64,000 bases of DNA, taken from a virus. Under the pieces are notes generated by a model that was given only the letters and a program-made list of their open reading frames with translations, had not been told where the DNA came from and searched no databases. Of this stretch, positions 29,397-38,373 are shown piece by piece (the stretch's first letter is position 1; each line of letters starts with the position of its first letter). Location of the stretch: positions 52,741 through 116,740 of IMG/VR virus record IMGVR_UViG_3300025853_009406; one strand, written 5' to 3'. A program made the position numbers and the translations under genes.

Positions 29397-31894
29397 AAGA
29401 AAAATTCCTCCAAGTTAATTTTTTTCTCAATATTCCACCCAATAGCATCAAGTATTGCCTTAAGTGGTTCTACAAAACTTTTTTCAAATTGTAGATCATA
29501 ATCAATATATTGTTCAAGATTAAGCTCTTTAGGAAAATCTTGAATAAAAGAGATAATATTCTCTTGTATAATATTTGGTTTTTTTAAATAGATAAATTTA
29601 ATTTTCTCACCATTGTTAATTAATGAATACTTTTTATCCAACTTATTTTGCTTAATATAATGATTAAACAATAAAGCTCCGCGACAATGAATGGGAGTAC
29701 CCTTTATATAGATATCAGAAGATGAATGGTATTTACGAATATCAGAAGCTGTTCTTGGAAAAGCGATAGATTCTGGTGGAAGTTCTTTAAATTCTTGACG
29801 ACACTTATCAATAAAATTAATTACGTCATCTTCAGTTCCATTCATCATCAACTTGAGTCCATCTTTAATCATCTTCCGACATGGTGCAGGAGTAGATGAT
29901 TTAACTGCCTCAATACCCATCATCTTGAGTTTGGGTTCATTATATTGAACTCCCTCACTATTCCATACGTTCAGAATGTATCGCTTCTTAGCAGTCCAGA
30001 TACCACGTTCTGCGATGTTCTCACGCTTCATGATCATTTTTTGTTCATATGCCTGAACATAATTCGCAAGTTCCTGATAAGATTGTTCGATGAATGGTTC
30101 CAACTTATCTTGACAGATCTTATCAAGTAGCGAAACAACTGCTGTTTTATCACCAGACTTGTTACTAAGAAATTTATCAACAAGAGGTCCCATATTAAGA
30201 TAGATTGAATCGGTGTCAGATGCAATGACATAATCCTCACCATCCGTTTGCAAAATCTTATTTAGATATCCATTCATCCTGTTCTCAATCCAGCGGATTG
30301 AAACCTGCCCAGAAAGAGTAATTGCTTCAGCATTAGCAAGTTTAAAATATCGAAAATACTGATTACCAATAGCACCATAGGCAGAGTTCAGTTGAATCTT
30401 ACGCGCCATCTGGATATTATTGCATCGAGAAATTTCTTTTTCGAGTGCTTTAGATGGATTTTTTTCATAATCTTGCTTTGCCTGAAGCATTTTCTTTTTA
30501 AAGATAGTTCTATCTTTATAAATCTTTTCCATCAGTTCTGGCAGAAATCCACGAACATCCTTCCGATACATGGCACCATTGGCACATACCGCGTTGTCCT
30601 TATACATCTCAAAAGTCAGTTCTTCATTAAGTATCTTATCAACGGTAGCACTTGGATGTCTGATATCCTGTAAAGTCTCTGGCGAGATGTTGTACTGCAT
30701 AATGAGATGAGGATACAGGCTGTTAAGGTCAAAACTAACAACCCAATCATACTTTCCTGGAATCGGTTCCTTGACATACGCTCCCGCATATTTGGAGTCT
30801 TTATCAGAACGTACTTTTGGTGGGATAGCAATTTTTCTATCCTTTAAATAGTTATAAATGATAGTATCCCACATTCGCACTTGTGAAAACACATCTTCAT
30901 AATTAGCTTTTGCGTCATATGCAAGAGTTAATGCCAAATCAATGAGTTTCATTTTGTCTTCCATGCGGTCAACAAGTTCCACGTCAATGATATTGTACTC
31001 TACAAATTTTTGCCACCCCTTTGTATAAAAATCTTTAAATGTATCAAACTCGGAGTGATCCAGTTTTTTCTGTCCAAGTTCTACACTCGCAATGTAGTCC
31101 AAACGATAAGATTCCTGCGCTTTATAAGTAAACTTCTTATAAAGATCCAAATAGTCGAGTTGAGAAACTCCACCAACATCGTATGAAATATTTTTACGAC
31201 CAGAAATATAAACCTCCTGCTCTGTAATCAATCCCCATGGAGAAATTCTTTTCATAAGTTTCTCGCCAAGAATGCGTTCAATTCTACGAACAAGATATGG
31301 AATATCATAAAGTTTACTATTCCACCCAGTAATAACTTCGGGAGTATTTCCCTCAATCATCCACCAATTGATAAAGTCATTCAGCAATTCATATTCAGTT
31401 CTAAATCCTTTGTAAGTAACATTTTGTTGCTTATTATTAAAAGGTCCAAGACCCCAGGTTCTGATCTGCTTCGTAGCATAATCCTGAATTGTAATCAACA
31501 ACACCTCTTCAGCAGCAGATTCCACATCAGGGAATCCATTCTCTGATGCAACCTCAATGTCGAGGGTTACTACTTTAATTTTACTAATATCAAATTTAAT
31601 TTCATCTTCTGGATACATTTCAGAAATGTACTGATAAATGTATCCTGTATTTCCATAAACTTTAAAATTTTCAACCCCATCATATTTTTTAATGAATTCA
31701 CGAGTCTCTCTTACAGTTCCAGGATTAATTGGATCAACGTACTCACCATTCAAAGTTGTATATTCTGTTTGCTTATTGGAAGGCACAAAAAGAGTCGGAA
31801 AAAACTTCTCTCGGGTTGCAAAATGTTTTCCATTTTCATAACCTCGGACCAAGAAGTGATCTCCGACCATTTGAACATTAGTATAAAAACGCAT
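29393..31894 (-). CDS. 43: Family B DNA polymerase (gp43)
   Basis: 833 aa (T4 898), undivided. Exonuclease motifs: VVTLDIEVASENG (Exo I), TGWNSKLYDIPYL (Exo II) and FVEYNIIDVELVDRM (Exo III). Polymerase motifs: DLNSLYPHLIMQYNISPET (A), KIQLNSAYGAIGN (B) and IASDTDSIYLNM (C). The C-terminal residues FFL could serve as part of a clamp-binding tail. It replicates the phage genome with gp44/62, gp45 and gp41/61. Confidence 0.97.
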   Translation of the reverse strand: MRFYTNVQMVGDHFLVRGYENGKHFATREKFFPTLFVPSNKQTEYTTLNGEYVDPINPGTVRETREFIKKYDGVENFKVYGNTGYIYQYISEMYPEDEIKFDISKIKVVTLDIEVASENGFPDVESAAEEVLLITIQDYATKQIRTWGLGPFNNKQQNVTYKGFRTEYELLNDFINWWMIEGNTPEVITGWNSKLYDIPYLVRRIERILGEKLMKRISPWGLITEQEVYISGRKNISYDVGGVSQLDYLDLYKKFTYKAQESYRLDYIASVELGQKKLDHSEFDTFKDFYTKGWQKFVEYNIIDVELVDRMEDKMKLIDLALTLAYDAKANYEDVFSQVRMWDTIIYNYLKDRKIAIPPKVRSDKDSKYAGAYVKEPIPGKYDWVVSFDLNSLYPHLIMQYNISPETLQDIRHPSATVDKILNEELTFEMYKDNAVCANGAMYRKDVRGFLPELMEKIYKDRTIFKKKMLQAKQDYEKNPSKALEKEISRCNNIQMARKIQLNSAYGAIGNQYFRYFKLANAEAITLSGQVSIRWIENRMNGYLNKILQTDGEDYVIASDTDSIYLNMGPLVDKFLSNKSGDKTAVVSLLDKICQDKLEPFIEQSYQELANYVQAYEQKMIMKRENIAERGIWTAKKRYILNVWNSEGVQYNEPKLKMMGIEAVKSSTPAPCRKMIKDGLKLMMNGTEDDVINFIDKCRQEFKELPPESIAFPRTASDIRKYHSSSDIYIKGTPIHCRGALLFNHYIKQNKLDKKYSLINNGEKIKFIYLKKPNIIQENIISFIQDFPKELNLEQYIDYDLQFEKSFVEPLKAILDAIGWNIEKKINLEEFFL

Positions 31895-32160
31895 TAGGAA
31901 ATAATATCAATATATTTTGTTAAAATGTCTTTGTTGGGATCAATAATTGTTAAAACACTATCAGAACTAATCAACATAGTGTCTTGAGATGTATATTCTG
32001 ATAACCATGGTGTTAAGTAAATACTATCTCCATTTTTATGGACTTCACATGGTTTTATCAGTTTACAATTAGGTTCACCAAGTTCAACATCAACTTCTTC
32101 AACCTGAGATACAATAGCACAATTTTCTCTAAGAATCAAACACTTAATTGTTGCTTCCAT
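31894..32160 (-). CDS. Sm-like small phage protein (copy A)
   Basis: 88 aa from ATG 32160 (MEATIKCLILRENCAIVS) with GAGGAA seven bases upstream. Follows the pattern of three other proteins in the window: strand KxLxL...ENxxIVSxV, middle LIKPCEV...IYLTPWL, end VLTIIDPNKDIL..Y. Probably a small beta-barrel. It is coupled to gp43 by TAATG. Confidence 0.6.
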   Translation of the reverse strand: MEATIKCLILRENCAIVSQVEEVDVELGEPNCKLIKPCEVHKNGDSIYLTPWLSEYTSQDTMLISSDSVLTIIDPNKDILTKYIDIIS

Positions 32161-32161
32161 T

Positions 32162-32467
32162 TCATTCCTCACCTTCGGTTTGATTCAGAGGTTCATACAT
32201 TTTCACCAATGATTCTACGGGATCTACAATTGTTACGACCCAATCAAAAGGAATGATCATTTGAGTATCTTTTGAAAGAATCATCCATCGTGAAAGAGAA
32301 ACATTCACAACACTTTCTTTTTCTGCTTCATTAAGAACGGGAGATTCGTAAGTAACTCGTTGTGGATTTGTGAAAAGATATCCAAATAGTTCATCTTCTT
32401 TTTGAACTTCTTTAATATCACTGATAACAGTTTCACCAGATTTGAGCAAAATCAACTTAACGGACAT
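32162..32467 (-). CDS. Sm-like small phage protein (copy B)
   Basis: 101 aa. SVKLILLKSGETVISDIKEV looks like the first two strands of an Sm/Hfq-like barrel (VxLxxGExVxG). PFDWVVTIVDPVESLVKMYE matches the common ending IxxxxVxxIxxPxxxLxxxY. Acidic tail. It lies directly before copy A and after a strong terminator, so a promoter is expected nearby, but none was clear. Confidence 0.62.
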   Translation of the reverse strand: MSVKLILLKSGETVISDIKEVQKEDELFGYLFTNPQRVTYESPVLNEAEKESVVNVSLSRWMILSKDTQMIIPFDWVVTIVDPVESLVKMYEPLNQTEGEE

Positions 32468-32510
32468 TTTTTATCAATAAAGACTAGTAGTATATATGCA
32501 TCTTAGCAAT

Positions 32511-32552
32511 AAAAAGGAGGGGTGTCAACTGGATTGTGCCAGTTACCCCTCC
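32511..32552 (-). terminator. Strong rho-independent terminator after hsp20
   Basis: Long minus-strand hairpin with arms GGAGGGGT...ACCCCTCC, an inner AACTGG/CCAGTT stem, and five T following. It closes the hsp20 transcript before the Sm-like pair and gp43. Confidence 0.85.
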
Positions 32553-32616
32553 GTCTGCGACGACGATATTCAATTTTATTTATCAAAGACCCAGATAGCA
32601 GAATTTAGTGAGGATA

Positions 32617-33051
32617 TCAGAACCAATCCTTTCTTTTATGATGATCAGGTACAATTCTACCGAGAGTTACACTCAGAAGCCCATCCTCAAAGCTAACTGA
32701 TCTAACTTCCGTCTCGTCACTGAGGGTCCATGCTCTAGTGAAAGATCTTTGAGCCACTCCTCTATGGATGTAATCTGTTCCAGTTTCTTTGTCCTCTTTT
32801 TGTCCTTCGACAAAGAGTTTACCATCTTGTGTGTAGACATTGACTTCTTTCTTTTTGAATCCTGCTAGTGCTAGTTCAAGTCTAGATTCTACGTTACTAA
32901 CTTGAACTAAATTGTATGGTGGATAGTTTTTCGTCGTTTCATGCAGATTAAACAGACGATCAAAGTATTCATCCATACCGATGCTATTCTTATTTATACG
33001 ATCCATGAGCGCAGGAAGATCTGCAGCAGTATACCTTGTGAGGTTAGTCAT
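32617..33051 (-). CDS. hsp20: Small heat shock protein Hsp20
   Basis: 144 aa. YPPYNLVQVSNVESRLELALAGF begins the alpha-crystallin domain; KLFVEGQKEDKE is its middle and VSFEDGLLSVTLGR the conserved end (usual form xxLxNGVLxIxLPK). It is a holdase chaperone found widely in cyanophages. A good ribosome site AAGGAG precedes the ATG. Terminators lie on both sides, so it is its own unit. Confidence 0.92.
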   Translation of the reverse strand: MTNLTRYTAADLPALMDRINKNSIGMDEYFDRLFNLHETTKNYPPYNLVQVSNVESRLELALAGFKKKEVNVYTQDGKLFVEGQKEDKETGTDYIHRGVAQRSFTRAWTLSDETEVRSVSFEDGLLSVTLGRIVPDHHKRKDWF

Positions 33052-33128
33052 TATTGTAGCTCCTTAAAAAGCGAGTTTGTATTTTGTGGACCCTTACGGC
33101 ATCCATAAGTATATATTAACACAAGTCA

Positions 33129-33153
33129 TAAAAAACGGGGTGTAGAACCCCGT
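33129..33153 (-). terminator. Rho-independent terminator after regA
   Basis: Minus-strand stem ACGGGG/CCCCGT with a 5-6 nt loop and six T. Ends the gp44-gp62-regA unit. Confidence 0.85.
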
Positions 33154-33159
33154 AATTTT

Positions 33160-33600
33160 TTATTCGGTTTCTTCAACCTTTTTTTTCTTAGATCCAATAT
33201 TATATTTTGTCTCTAATATCCAATCGGATTTATCTTTATATGCAAGAACTTTAATCTGATTCAGAGGAGCAATATCTTGAATTTTAGACACATCTACAAT
33301 ACCAATGAGCCCCCAATCAGCAAGCAGTTGAGCAATACGGTTACGACGTTGGACATCATTCTGGGTCAGATTTGCATATTTACCATCTAAAGCAAACAAT
33401 TCTTTAAAATGGACTAAAAAATATCTACCTTGCTTGTGCAGAATATGACAACTTTGATAGATTTTTTTCTCCTTTCTTGATGCAACACCAATTCTTGTTA
33501 ATGTTTCACGAACTTTTAGAAAATCATCTGGTTCATTCAGAATCACTTCTACCATTTGATCAGGCGACCATTTTACCTCAGTTTCTTGAACCACACTCAT
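33160..33600 (-). CDS. regA: Translational repressor RegA
   Basis: 146 aa (T4 122). FLKVRETLTRIGVASRKEKKIYQSCHILHKQGRYFLVHFKELF region matches RegA (short landmarks: RETLTRIG, YQSCHILHK, YFLVHFKELF). Basic C-terminal extension KKKKVEETE is specific to this phage. It binds early mRNAs near the start codon and reduces translation. Same gene order as in T4 (45-44-62-regA-43). Confidence 0.92.
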   Translation of the reverse strand: MSVVQETEVKWSPDQMVEVILNEPDDFLKVRETLTRIGVASRKEKKIYQSCHILHKQGRYFLVHFKELFALDGKYANLTQNDVQRRNRIAQLLADWGLIGIVDVSKIQDIAPLNQIKVLAYKDKSDWILETKYNIGSKKKKVEETE

Positions 33601-33977
33601 CTTTTTCCTCCAGTATCAAATTTTGATTTAATAAAATTAAGTTGTTCTTGGGTAAGAATTTTCAAAGCCTGCTTTGCCTTTTCATTACTATATCCATAAT
33701 AACGTTTGACATAATCAAGATCTTTGATCTTATCTTGTCGGATCCAGGGAGAAAATCTCTTCTTTTTCCTAACGATATTTATAAGAAAATCATATTGAAG
33801 TTTCTTAGGAAGAAAGTGATACTTATTCATTTCATTTGCGAAGATGATAGTATCAATGTGACCAGAAAAACAACGATTAATAATATAAGGAGGATATTCC
33901 TTCTCGGTAGAGGGATCTTCTTCAATTAGATGTTTCTTTGTCTGATTGATACTGTTCAACCAATCCTTCAATTCCAT
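33597..33977 (-). CDS. 62: Clamp loader small subunit (gp62)
   Basis: 126 aa from ATG 33977 (MELKDWLNSINQTK); an open frame to 34031 has no better start. T4 gp62 is 187 aa, so this is shorter, as in other cyanophages. LPKKLQYDFLINIVRKKKRFSPW is the best landmark. It bridges four gp44 subunits to load the gp45 clamp. It overlaps the Dam gene by 56 bp, more than usual in this genome. Confidence 0.85.
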   Translation of the reverse strand: MELKDWLNSINQTKKHLIEEDPSTEKEYPPYIINRCFSGHIDTIIFANEMNKYHFLPKKLQYDFLINIVRKKKRFSPWIRQDKIKDLDYVKRYYGYSNEKAKQALKILTQEQLNFIKSKFDTGGKR

Positions 33978-34800
33978 AATTAAAAAGTAATAGTTCTTTG
34001 CGTTTTTGTTGTTCTCGCATATATTCTCCAACAGATCTCATAGTATAAGTGAGATCAAATTCAGCAGCATTCCATTTAGAATCAGTAAATCTATCTCTAA
34101 CAAGTTGATCCGAATTATAACTCACTAACTGAGGCATAGAACAGGTAGAACAATCGTTAGCAAACTTGTCATGATCAAATTCTTTATGCATTGATCCTTT
34201 CTTACCATAAAGATTATCTTTAATGTCATAAGGAGGATCAAGATACACAAAAGTACTATCTTGTTCATTAAGAAGATAATCATATGAATAATTGCTTATC
34301 CTCCAATTTCTAATTATATTAGAATAACCAGGCAACTTATCAATTCCTCTCATAGAAAAATTGGAATCAGAAGCTTGTGGAGAAAAAGAAGAACTTTCAG
34401 TTAATCCAGAAAAACTACACTTGTTTATAATATAAAAACTAATGGCTCTCCAAAAATAATCAGTTTCACCACTATTCAAATAATCTTTAGATTCAAGAAA
34501 TAATCCTTTAGCAGAACCACGATCAGGATAACGAGATTTTAACTCTACAAGTTTATTTCTCATTTCTGGTCCAAACATCTGCAATTGTTGCCAGAAGTTT
34601 ACCAAAGGTTCATACAAGTCATTAACCCACACATTAAGATGTGGATACTTCTTAGTAATGTGAATTGCCACACTACCACCACCAAGAAATGGTTCTCTAA
34701 ATTCATCATACTCTCTCAGATCTGGAAAGTATTGATCCATTTTTGTACAAGCGCGAGACTTACCGCCAGGGTATCTCAATGGTGTTTTCAGGGATTTCAT
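33922..34800 (-). CDS. dam: DNA adenine methyltransferase (Dam-like)
   Basis: 292 aa. TPLRYPGGKSRA at the N-terminus (D12 class motif X), FREPFLGGGSVAI (motif I, SAM binding), and FVYLDPPYDIK (motif IV, DPPY catalytic). It methylates N6 of adenine, probably GATC, in phage DNA, which may protect against host nucleases. It lies between gp62 and a 78-aa gene inside the replisome cluster and overlaps both. Confidence 0.92.
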   Translation of the reverse strand: MKSLKTPLRYPGGKSRACTKMDQYFPDLREYDEFREPFLGGGSVAIHITKKYPHLNVWVNDLYEPLVNFWQQLQMFGPEMRNKLVELKSRYPDRGSAKGLFLESKDYLNSGETDYFWRAISFYIINKCSFSGLTESSSFSPQASDSNFSMRGIDKLPGYSNIIRNWRISNYSYDYLLNEQDSTFVYLDPPYDIKDNLYGKKGSMHKEFDHDKFANDCSTCSMPQLVSYNSDQLVRDRFTDSKWNAAEFDLTYTMRSVGEYMREQQKRKELLLFNYGIEGLVEQYQSDKETSN

Positions 34801-34996
34801 AATCAGGTTTGTTATACTTCAAATACTCCCAGAAGGTTAGTTTCATTTCCTTATGGGTCATACCACAATGTTTTGCGGCAGCGGGTAAAGTCATTTTAGC
34901 ACGAAACAATGCATCATTTGCTTCTGCAACATTCTGTGATGTAGTCTTTACTCTTGGTTCTACCAAAGTTTTATAATCATTTTTAAAAAAACTCAT
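34760..34996 (-). CDS. 78-aa protein, unknown
   Basis: MSFFKNDYKTLVEPRVKTTS, then a helix-turn-helix-like stretch (ALFRAKMTLPAAAKHCGMTHKEMKLTF has the AAxxxGMTxxxxK look of a DNA-binding turn). Ends PENTIEIPWR. It may bind DNA; uncertain. Overlaps dam by 41 bp. Confidence 0.55.
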   Translation of the reverse strand: MSFFKNDYKTLVEPRVKTTSQNVAEANDALFRAKMTLPAAAKHCGMTHKEMKLTFWEYLKYNKPDYEIPENTIEIPWR

Positions 34997-35202
34997 AGTA
35001 AATCTCCATAGGGAGTATCATCTTTATGAAGGAGAACTCCATCAACTTTATCCAAAAGTTCTCGCATGTCACCATGAAGAATATGATAACCAGTTCCAAC
35101 GTACCATTGCCCTGTAACAACGGCAACAGTAGCAATACCCCAGAAAATATAATAGAACCTAGACTTTACTTGTGCTCTCAATTTTTCTTTTTTCATAATC
35201 AC
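34993..35202 (-). CDS. 69-aa membrane protein
   Basis: Start is GTG at 35202 (overlapping the upstream TGA as GTGA) or ATG at 35196. Basic N-terminus, one transmembrane helix (YYIFWGIATVAVVTGQWYVG), then an acidic outer or inner tail (MRELLDKVDGVLLHKDD). Function unknown. Confidence 0.6.
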   Translation of the reverse strand: MIMKKEKLRAQVKSRFYYIFWGIATVAVVTGQWYVGTGYHILHGDMRELLDKVDGVLLHKDDTPYGDLL

Positions 35203-35495
35203 AAAATGAGTTTCTTTTCATCTGGAGTAATCAACTTACTACCATATATTTCATTATACTTTTTCTTAACAGGTTCTTCTAAATTTACCAGATAAACAAT
35301 ATGATTTCTTGAAATTTTAATTTCTGGATCATCTTTATCAATAACTGGTGCCCAAGGTGTAAATCCAATACTACCATTCTGTGTTGGGATAATGACCAGA
35401 GCATTTACTACTGTAACAAAATTATCATCTTCACTAATAAGTTCAGCGATAATTTCTTCACCCGTAATGATTCTCAAAAGTTTTGCATCAATCAT
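35199..35495 (-). CDS. Sm-like small phage protein (copy C)
   Basis: 98 aa. MIDAKLLRIITGEEIIAELI matches the first two strands shared with copies A, B and D. GSIGFTPWAP contains the shared PW pair and IVYLVNLEEPVKKKYNEIYG the shared ending. It lies between a membrane protein and a 74-aa gene just after gp44. Probably a small beta-barrel; role unknown. Confidence 0.62.
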   Translation of the reverse strand: MIDAKLLRIITGEEIIAELISEDDNFVTVVNALVIIPTQNGSIGFTPWAPVIDKDDPEIKISRNHIVYLVNLEEPVKKKYNEIYGSKLITPDEKKLIL

Positions 35496-35716
35496 TTAGT
35501 TTCTCCATGTTTTATACGTTTTTCATTTAAGAGTAAAAAATTTGAAAATTCTTCTTCAAGATTATCAGTTGAAGTATTACCTTGACTAACCCAAGTATGA
35601 CAAAATTCATACAAAAACTGAATTTCACTTAGGTTTAAATGATGTTTTAACTTTAGAAAAACATCTTGTCTGAGATTCATTCGTTCATCACTATAACGCC
35701 AATCAGAATCAATCAT
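35492..35716 (-). CDS. 74-aa protein after gp44, unknown
   Basis: MIDSDWRYSDERMNLRQDVF..., helical with acidic EEEFSNFLLLNEKR. ATGA coupling on both sides. No domain recognised. Confidence 0.6.
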   Translation of the reverse strand: MIDSDWRYSDERMNLRQDVFLKLKHHLNLSEIQFLYEFCHTWVSQGNTSTDNLEEEFSNFLLLNEKRIKHGETK

Positions 35717-36654
35717 TTGAATTCACACTCCACCATAATTTCAGTTAGACATGCAAGCATATTGATTTCTTGATCTGCTACGAATGCTGCCTGATACTGA
35801 TACTTAGCGAGAACAAGGACAGCAGCAGGAATGCTGCCAGGAACCAAGGCTTCGTAAAGAGAGTCATAAATGCGACGGAGAAGTACAGTAGTATCATTAT
35901 CCAAATTACTAACGATCCACTTTCGTACCTCAGCAAAGTTTTTAGTCTTGAGATTTTTGACAAGTTCATTTACAGCAACATCAGAAAACGTAGCAAGAAT
36001 GCCAGAATCAATTTTACCACTTACGGAGTAGCGTTGGCATTCATTCAGCACTCTCCTCCAATCAGGAAAGTGCTTATTGATGAGTTCTACCAGGACCTTG
36101 TTATCGTATTCAATACCTTCTGCACCCAAGATTTCTTGGATACGCTTGAAGAATTGTGCTGCAATTCCCTGTCTTTCTTTTCCCTTAATTCCGAATTCAA
36201 CCACTGCACATCGGGAGTGGAGAGGTTCAAGGATTTTATTTTTGTAATTACAGGTGAAGATGAATCGGCAGTTACCAGCAAACTCCTCAATAAACGCCCG
36301 TAGGAGGAGTTGTACATCATTGGACGTGTTATCTGCCTCATCAATGATGATGACTTTGTGTTTTGCATCTGAAGAAAGTGAGACGGTCGAAGCGAAGTTT
36401 TTCGCATTGTTTCGGACAGTATCCAAGAACCGCCCTTCATCGGATCCATTGATGACATAAACATCTACCCCCAGTTCGTTACAAAGTGCCTTTGCTACTG
36501 TAGTTTTACCAATACCAGGAGGTCCCGCAAGTAGCATATTTGGGATCTCACCTTTATCTAGGAAACTTTGAAATGTCTTCTTAGTTGCCTCAGGGAGAAT
36601 ACACTCTTCAATTGTTTTTGGTCGATACTTTTCAACCCAAATAAAATCGCTCAT
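35713..36654 (-). CDS. 44: Clamp loader large subunit (gp44)
   Basis: 313 aa (T4 319). AAA+ ATPase. Walker A AGPPGIGKTTVAKAL, Walker B VIIIDEADN, sensor 1 RFIFTCNYKNKI, and HSRC (SRC motif of clamp loaders). It uses ATP to open the gp45 ring and load it at primer ends, with gp62. Confidence 0.95.
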   Translation of the reverse strand: MSDFIWVEKYRPKTIEECILPEATKKTFQSFLDKGEIPNMLLAGPPGIGKTTVAKALCNELGVDVYVINGSDEGRFLDTVRNNAKNFASTVSLSSDAKHKVIIIDEADNTSNDVQLLLRAFIEEFAGNCRFIFTCNYKNKILEPLHSRCAVVEFGIKGKERQGIAAQFFKRIQEILGAEGIEYDNKVLVELINKHFPDWRRVLNECQRYSVSGKIDSGILATFSDVAVNELVKNLKTKNFAEVRKWIVSNLDNDTTVLLRRIYDSLYEALVPGSIPAAVLVLAKYQYQAAFVADQEINMLACLTEIMVECEFK

Positions 36655-36713
36655 AATAAATAAAAAGTTTTAGTTTTCAATCAATAGCAAAATTAAAGTA
36701 TAACATGTATTGA

Positions 36714-37274
36714 TCAAATATCATGAATTAAGTTAAAACTCACAGATATTCTATCATTATGCTGATTATCTTGTCCACCAGATCCATGCTTTAACCAGGA
36801 TGGAAACAACACTAACTGATTTATTTTTGGATAAACAACATGAATTTCCTGATATTTTGTATATTTTATCTTAGAAAAATAAAAAGTATTTTGATTTGGA
36901 TTTTCAAATACTAACTTGTTACTGTTTTGATTAACATTAAGATAAAGGCAACCAGAAACAATACTATCACAATGTAAATGTGATAGGAGATTGGTTTTTT
37001 TATTTTGAATAATAGACCAATATCTATCCATTTTTAATTTTTTTAAATGAATAGATTTTCCATACAAATTAGATACTTTTTCTATTCGTTTTATAATATT
37101 TTTATCTAAAAAATTATTATTTTCTACGTAATGATATGTTCCAAATCCATCACCATTTAAAAGATGATGGGAATGATATTTAAGTTTTTTGATTCTTTGT
37201 GTCAATATTTTATTTTCTTTTGGAGTTATAAAATTCTCCAGTATACCAATTGGTATTGAAAATATTTCACTCAT
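36714..37274 (-). CDS. 2OG-Fe(II) oxygenase, TIGR02466-like (copy 1)
   Basis: 186 aa. LSHLHCDSIVSGCLYLNVNQ carries the HxD iron ligands. INQLVLFPSWLKHGSG has the distal His, and RISVSFNL the Arg for 2-oxoglutarate. Paralogous to the overlapping upstream gene. The substrate is unknown. Confidence 0.8.
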   Translation of the reverse strand: MSEIFSIPIGILENFITPKENKILTQRIKKLKYHSHHLLNGDGFGTYHYVENNNFLDKNIIKRIEKVSNLYGKSIHLKKLKMDRYWSIIQNKKTNLLSHLHCDSIVSGCLYLNVNQNSNKLVFENPNQNTFYFSKIKYTKYQEIHVVYPKINQLVLFPSWLKHGSGGQDNQHNDRISVSFNLIHDI

Positions 37275-37867
37275 GATTCATCACTATAATCACGTATTAA
37301 ATTGAAACTAATAGAAACTCTAGTATCAGTTTCATTCATAATGTAATCAGAACCATGCTCTAACCAACCAGGAAATAATATCAAATCTCCATTTTGAGGA
37401 TGAACTTCATGCGTTGAAGTGTTATACTTATTTTGATGTGTATAATATCCACTTCCAATAAATGGATTTGGATTTTTAAAAACTAATGGATGAGAATTTT
37501 GATCAACGTTGACGTATATAACTCCAGAGATAGAAGAATTGGGATGATTATGTTCTTTCATTAAGCATCCTGGTGTTTCTATGACAGACCAATATGAAGA
37601 TAGCTTGACTTTTGGAATACCAATTTTATCAGCATAGTGATTGGAATGTTTTTCTATTCTAGAAATAATATCATTAGAAAGAAAATTTAATTTTTCACAA
37701 TTTCTGAAAGAACAAAAAGATTTACCAATGAGCATTGGATGATTGTCGTCATGCATTTCTTCATTGTCAAATATTCCATCAAATATACATTTTCTTTCAA
37801 TTTCGTCAATGAAGTTTGGAAATTGATATATTAATGTTGGAAATATTTCAATCATGTTTAAATCCAT
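37271..37867 (-). CDS. 2OG-Fe(II) oxygenase, TIGR02466-like (copy 2)
   Basis: 198 aa. MKEHNHPNSSISGVIYVNVDQ carries the iron ligands in an HxHxN/HP form, GDLILFPGWLEHGSD the distal His, and TRVSISFNLI the 2-oxoglutarate Arg. It overlaps its paralogue by 4 bp, so the pair probably arose by tandem duplication. The substrate is unknown. Note that the second ligand is Asn rather than Asp if HxN is the correct reading. Confidence 0.8.
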   Translation of the reverse strand: MDLNMIEIFPTLIYQFPNFIDEIERKCIFDGIFDNEEMHDDNHPMLIGKSFCSFRNCEKLNFLSNDIISRIEKHSNHYADKIGIPKVKLSSYWSVIETPGCLMKEHNHPNSSISGVIYVNVDQNSHPLVFKNPNPFIGSGYYTHQNKYNTSTHEVHPQNGDLILFPGWLEHGSDYIMNETDTRVSISFNLIRDYSDES

Positions 37868-38373
37868 TCTGGTTTTCTCTCTGGAATACGACGATAGTTA
37901 TCTTTTACCCAAGGTTTAGATGCAATATACATCTTATACTTGCTGTAGATGTCAACAGTATCATACTTGAATTCATCAGGACCAGCAAAAACAAATGGAG
38001 TCAACTTACTTCTATGTGCACCATCAATCGGAAATAGTTGATTTGCATATGCAAGAGTATGAAGACATGAATGAATCTTTGCATATCGATCAGAATACTC
38101 TTCACAAAGTGCTAATCCATGCCGAATCAACCACCGTGAATTCGCAAGCGTTTCGTTTGCCCACACAGTACATGGGTGATTACGAAAAGCACCCTTCTCC
38201 GTAGCATAGGGTGTGCCGTCTGCCTTGGGAAGAGTGCCATATCCATGCCCCCATTTCTCCGATGCCACAATAGAGAGCATCTGACAGCACTCTAGGGGCA
38301 TCTTGACGATATGCTTGTCAGGTAGGACCTTTGCCGAAACAACAGGGTCAGGGTCTGATACAAAGATGTTCAT
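37858..38373 (-). CDS. Conserved phage protein, unknown function
   Basis: 171 aa. MNIFVSDPDPVVSAKVLPDKHIVKM, then NHPCTVWANETLANSRWLIRHG and CEEYSDRYAK, then TPFVFAGPDEFK, and EPEWI-like end (RKPEWI). I recall proteins with this order of motifs from many tailed phages, always without an assigned function. Conserved His, Asp, Trp and Arg suggest an enzyme or DNA-binding role. Confidence 0.7.
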   Translation of the reverse strand: MNIFVSDPDPVVSAKVLPDKHIVKMPLECCQMLSIVASEKWGHGYGTLPKADGTPYATEKGAFRNHPCTVWANETLANSRWLIRHGLALCEEYSDRYAKIHSCLHTLAYANQLFPIDGAHRSKLTPFVFAGPDEFKYDTVDIYSKYKMYIASKPWVKDNYRRIPERKPEWI

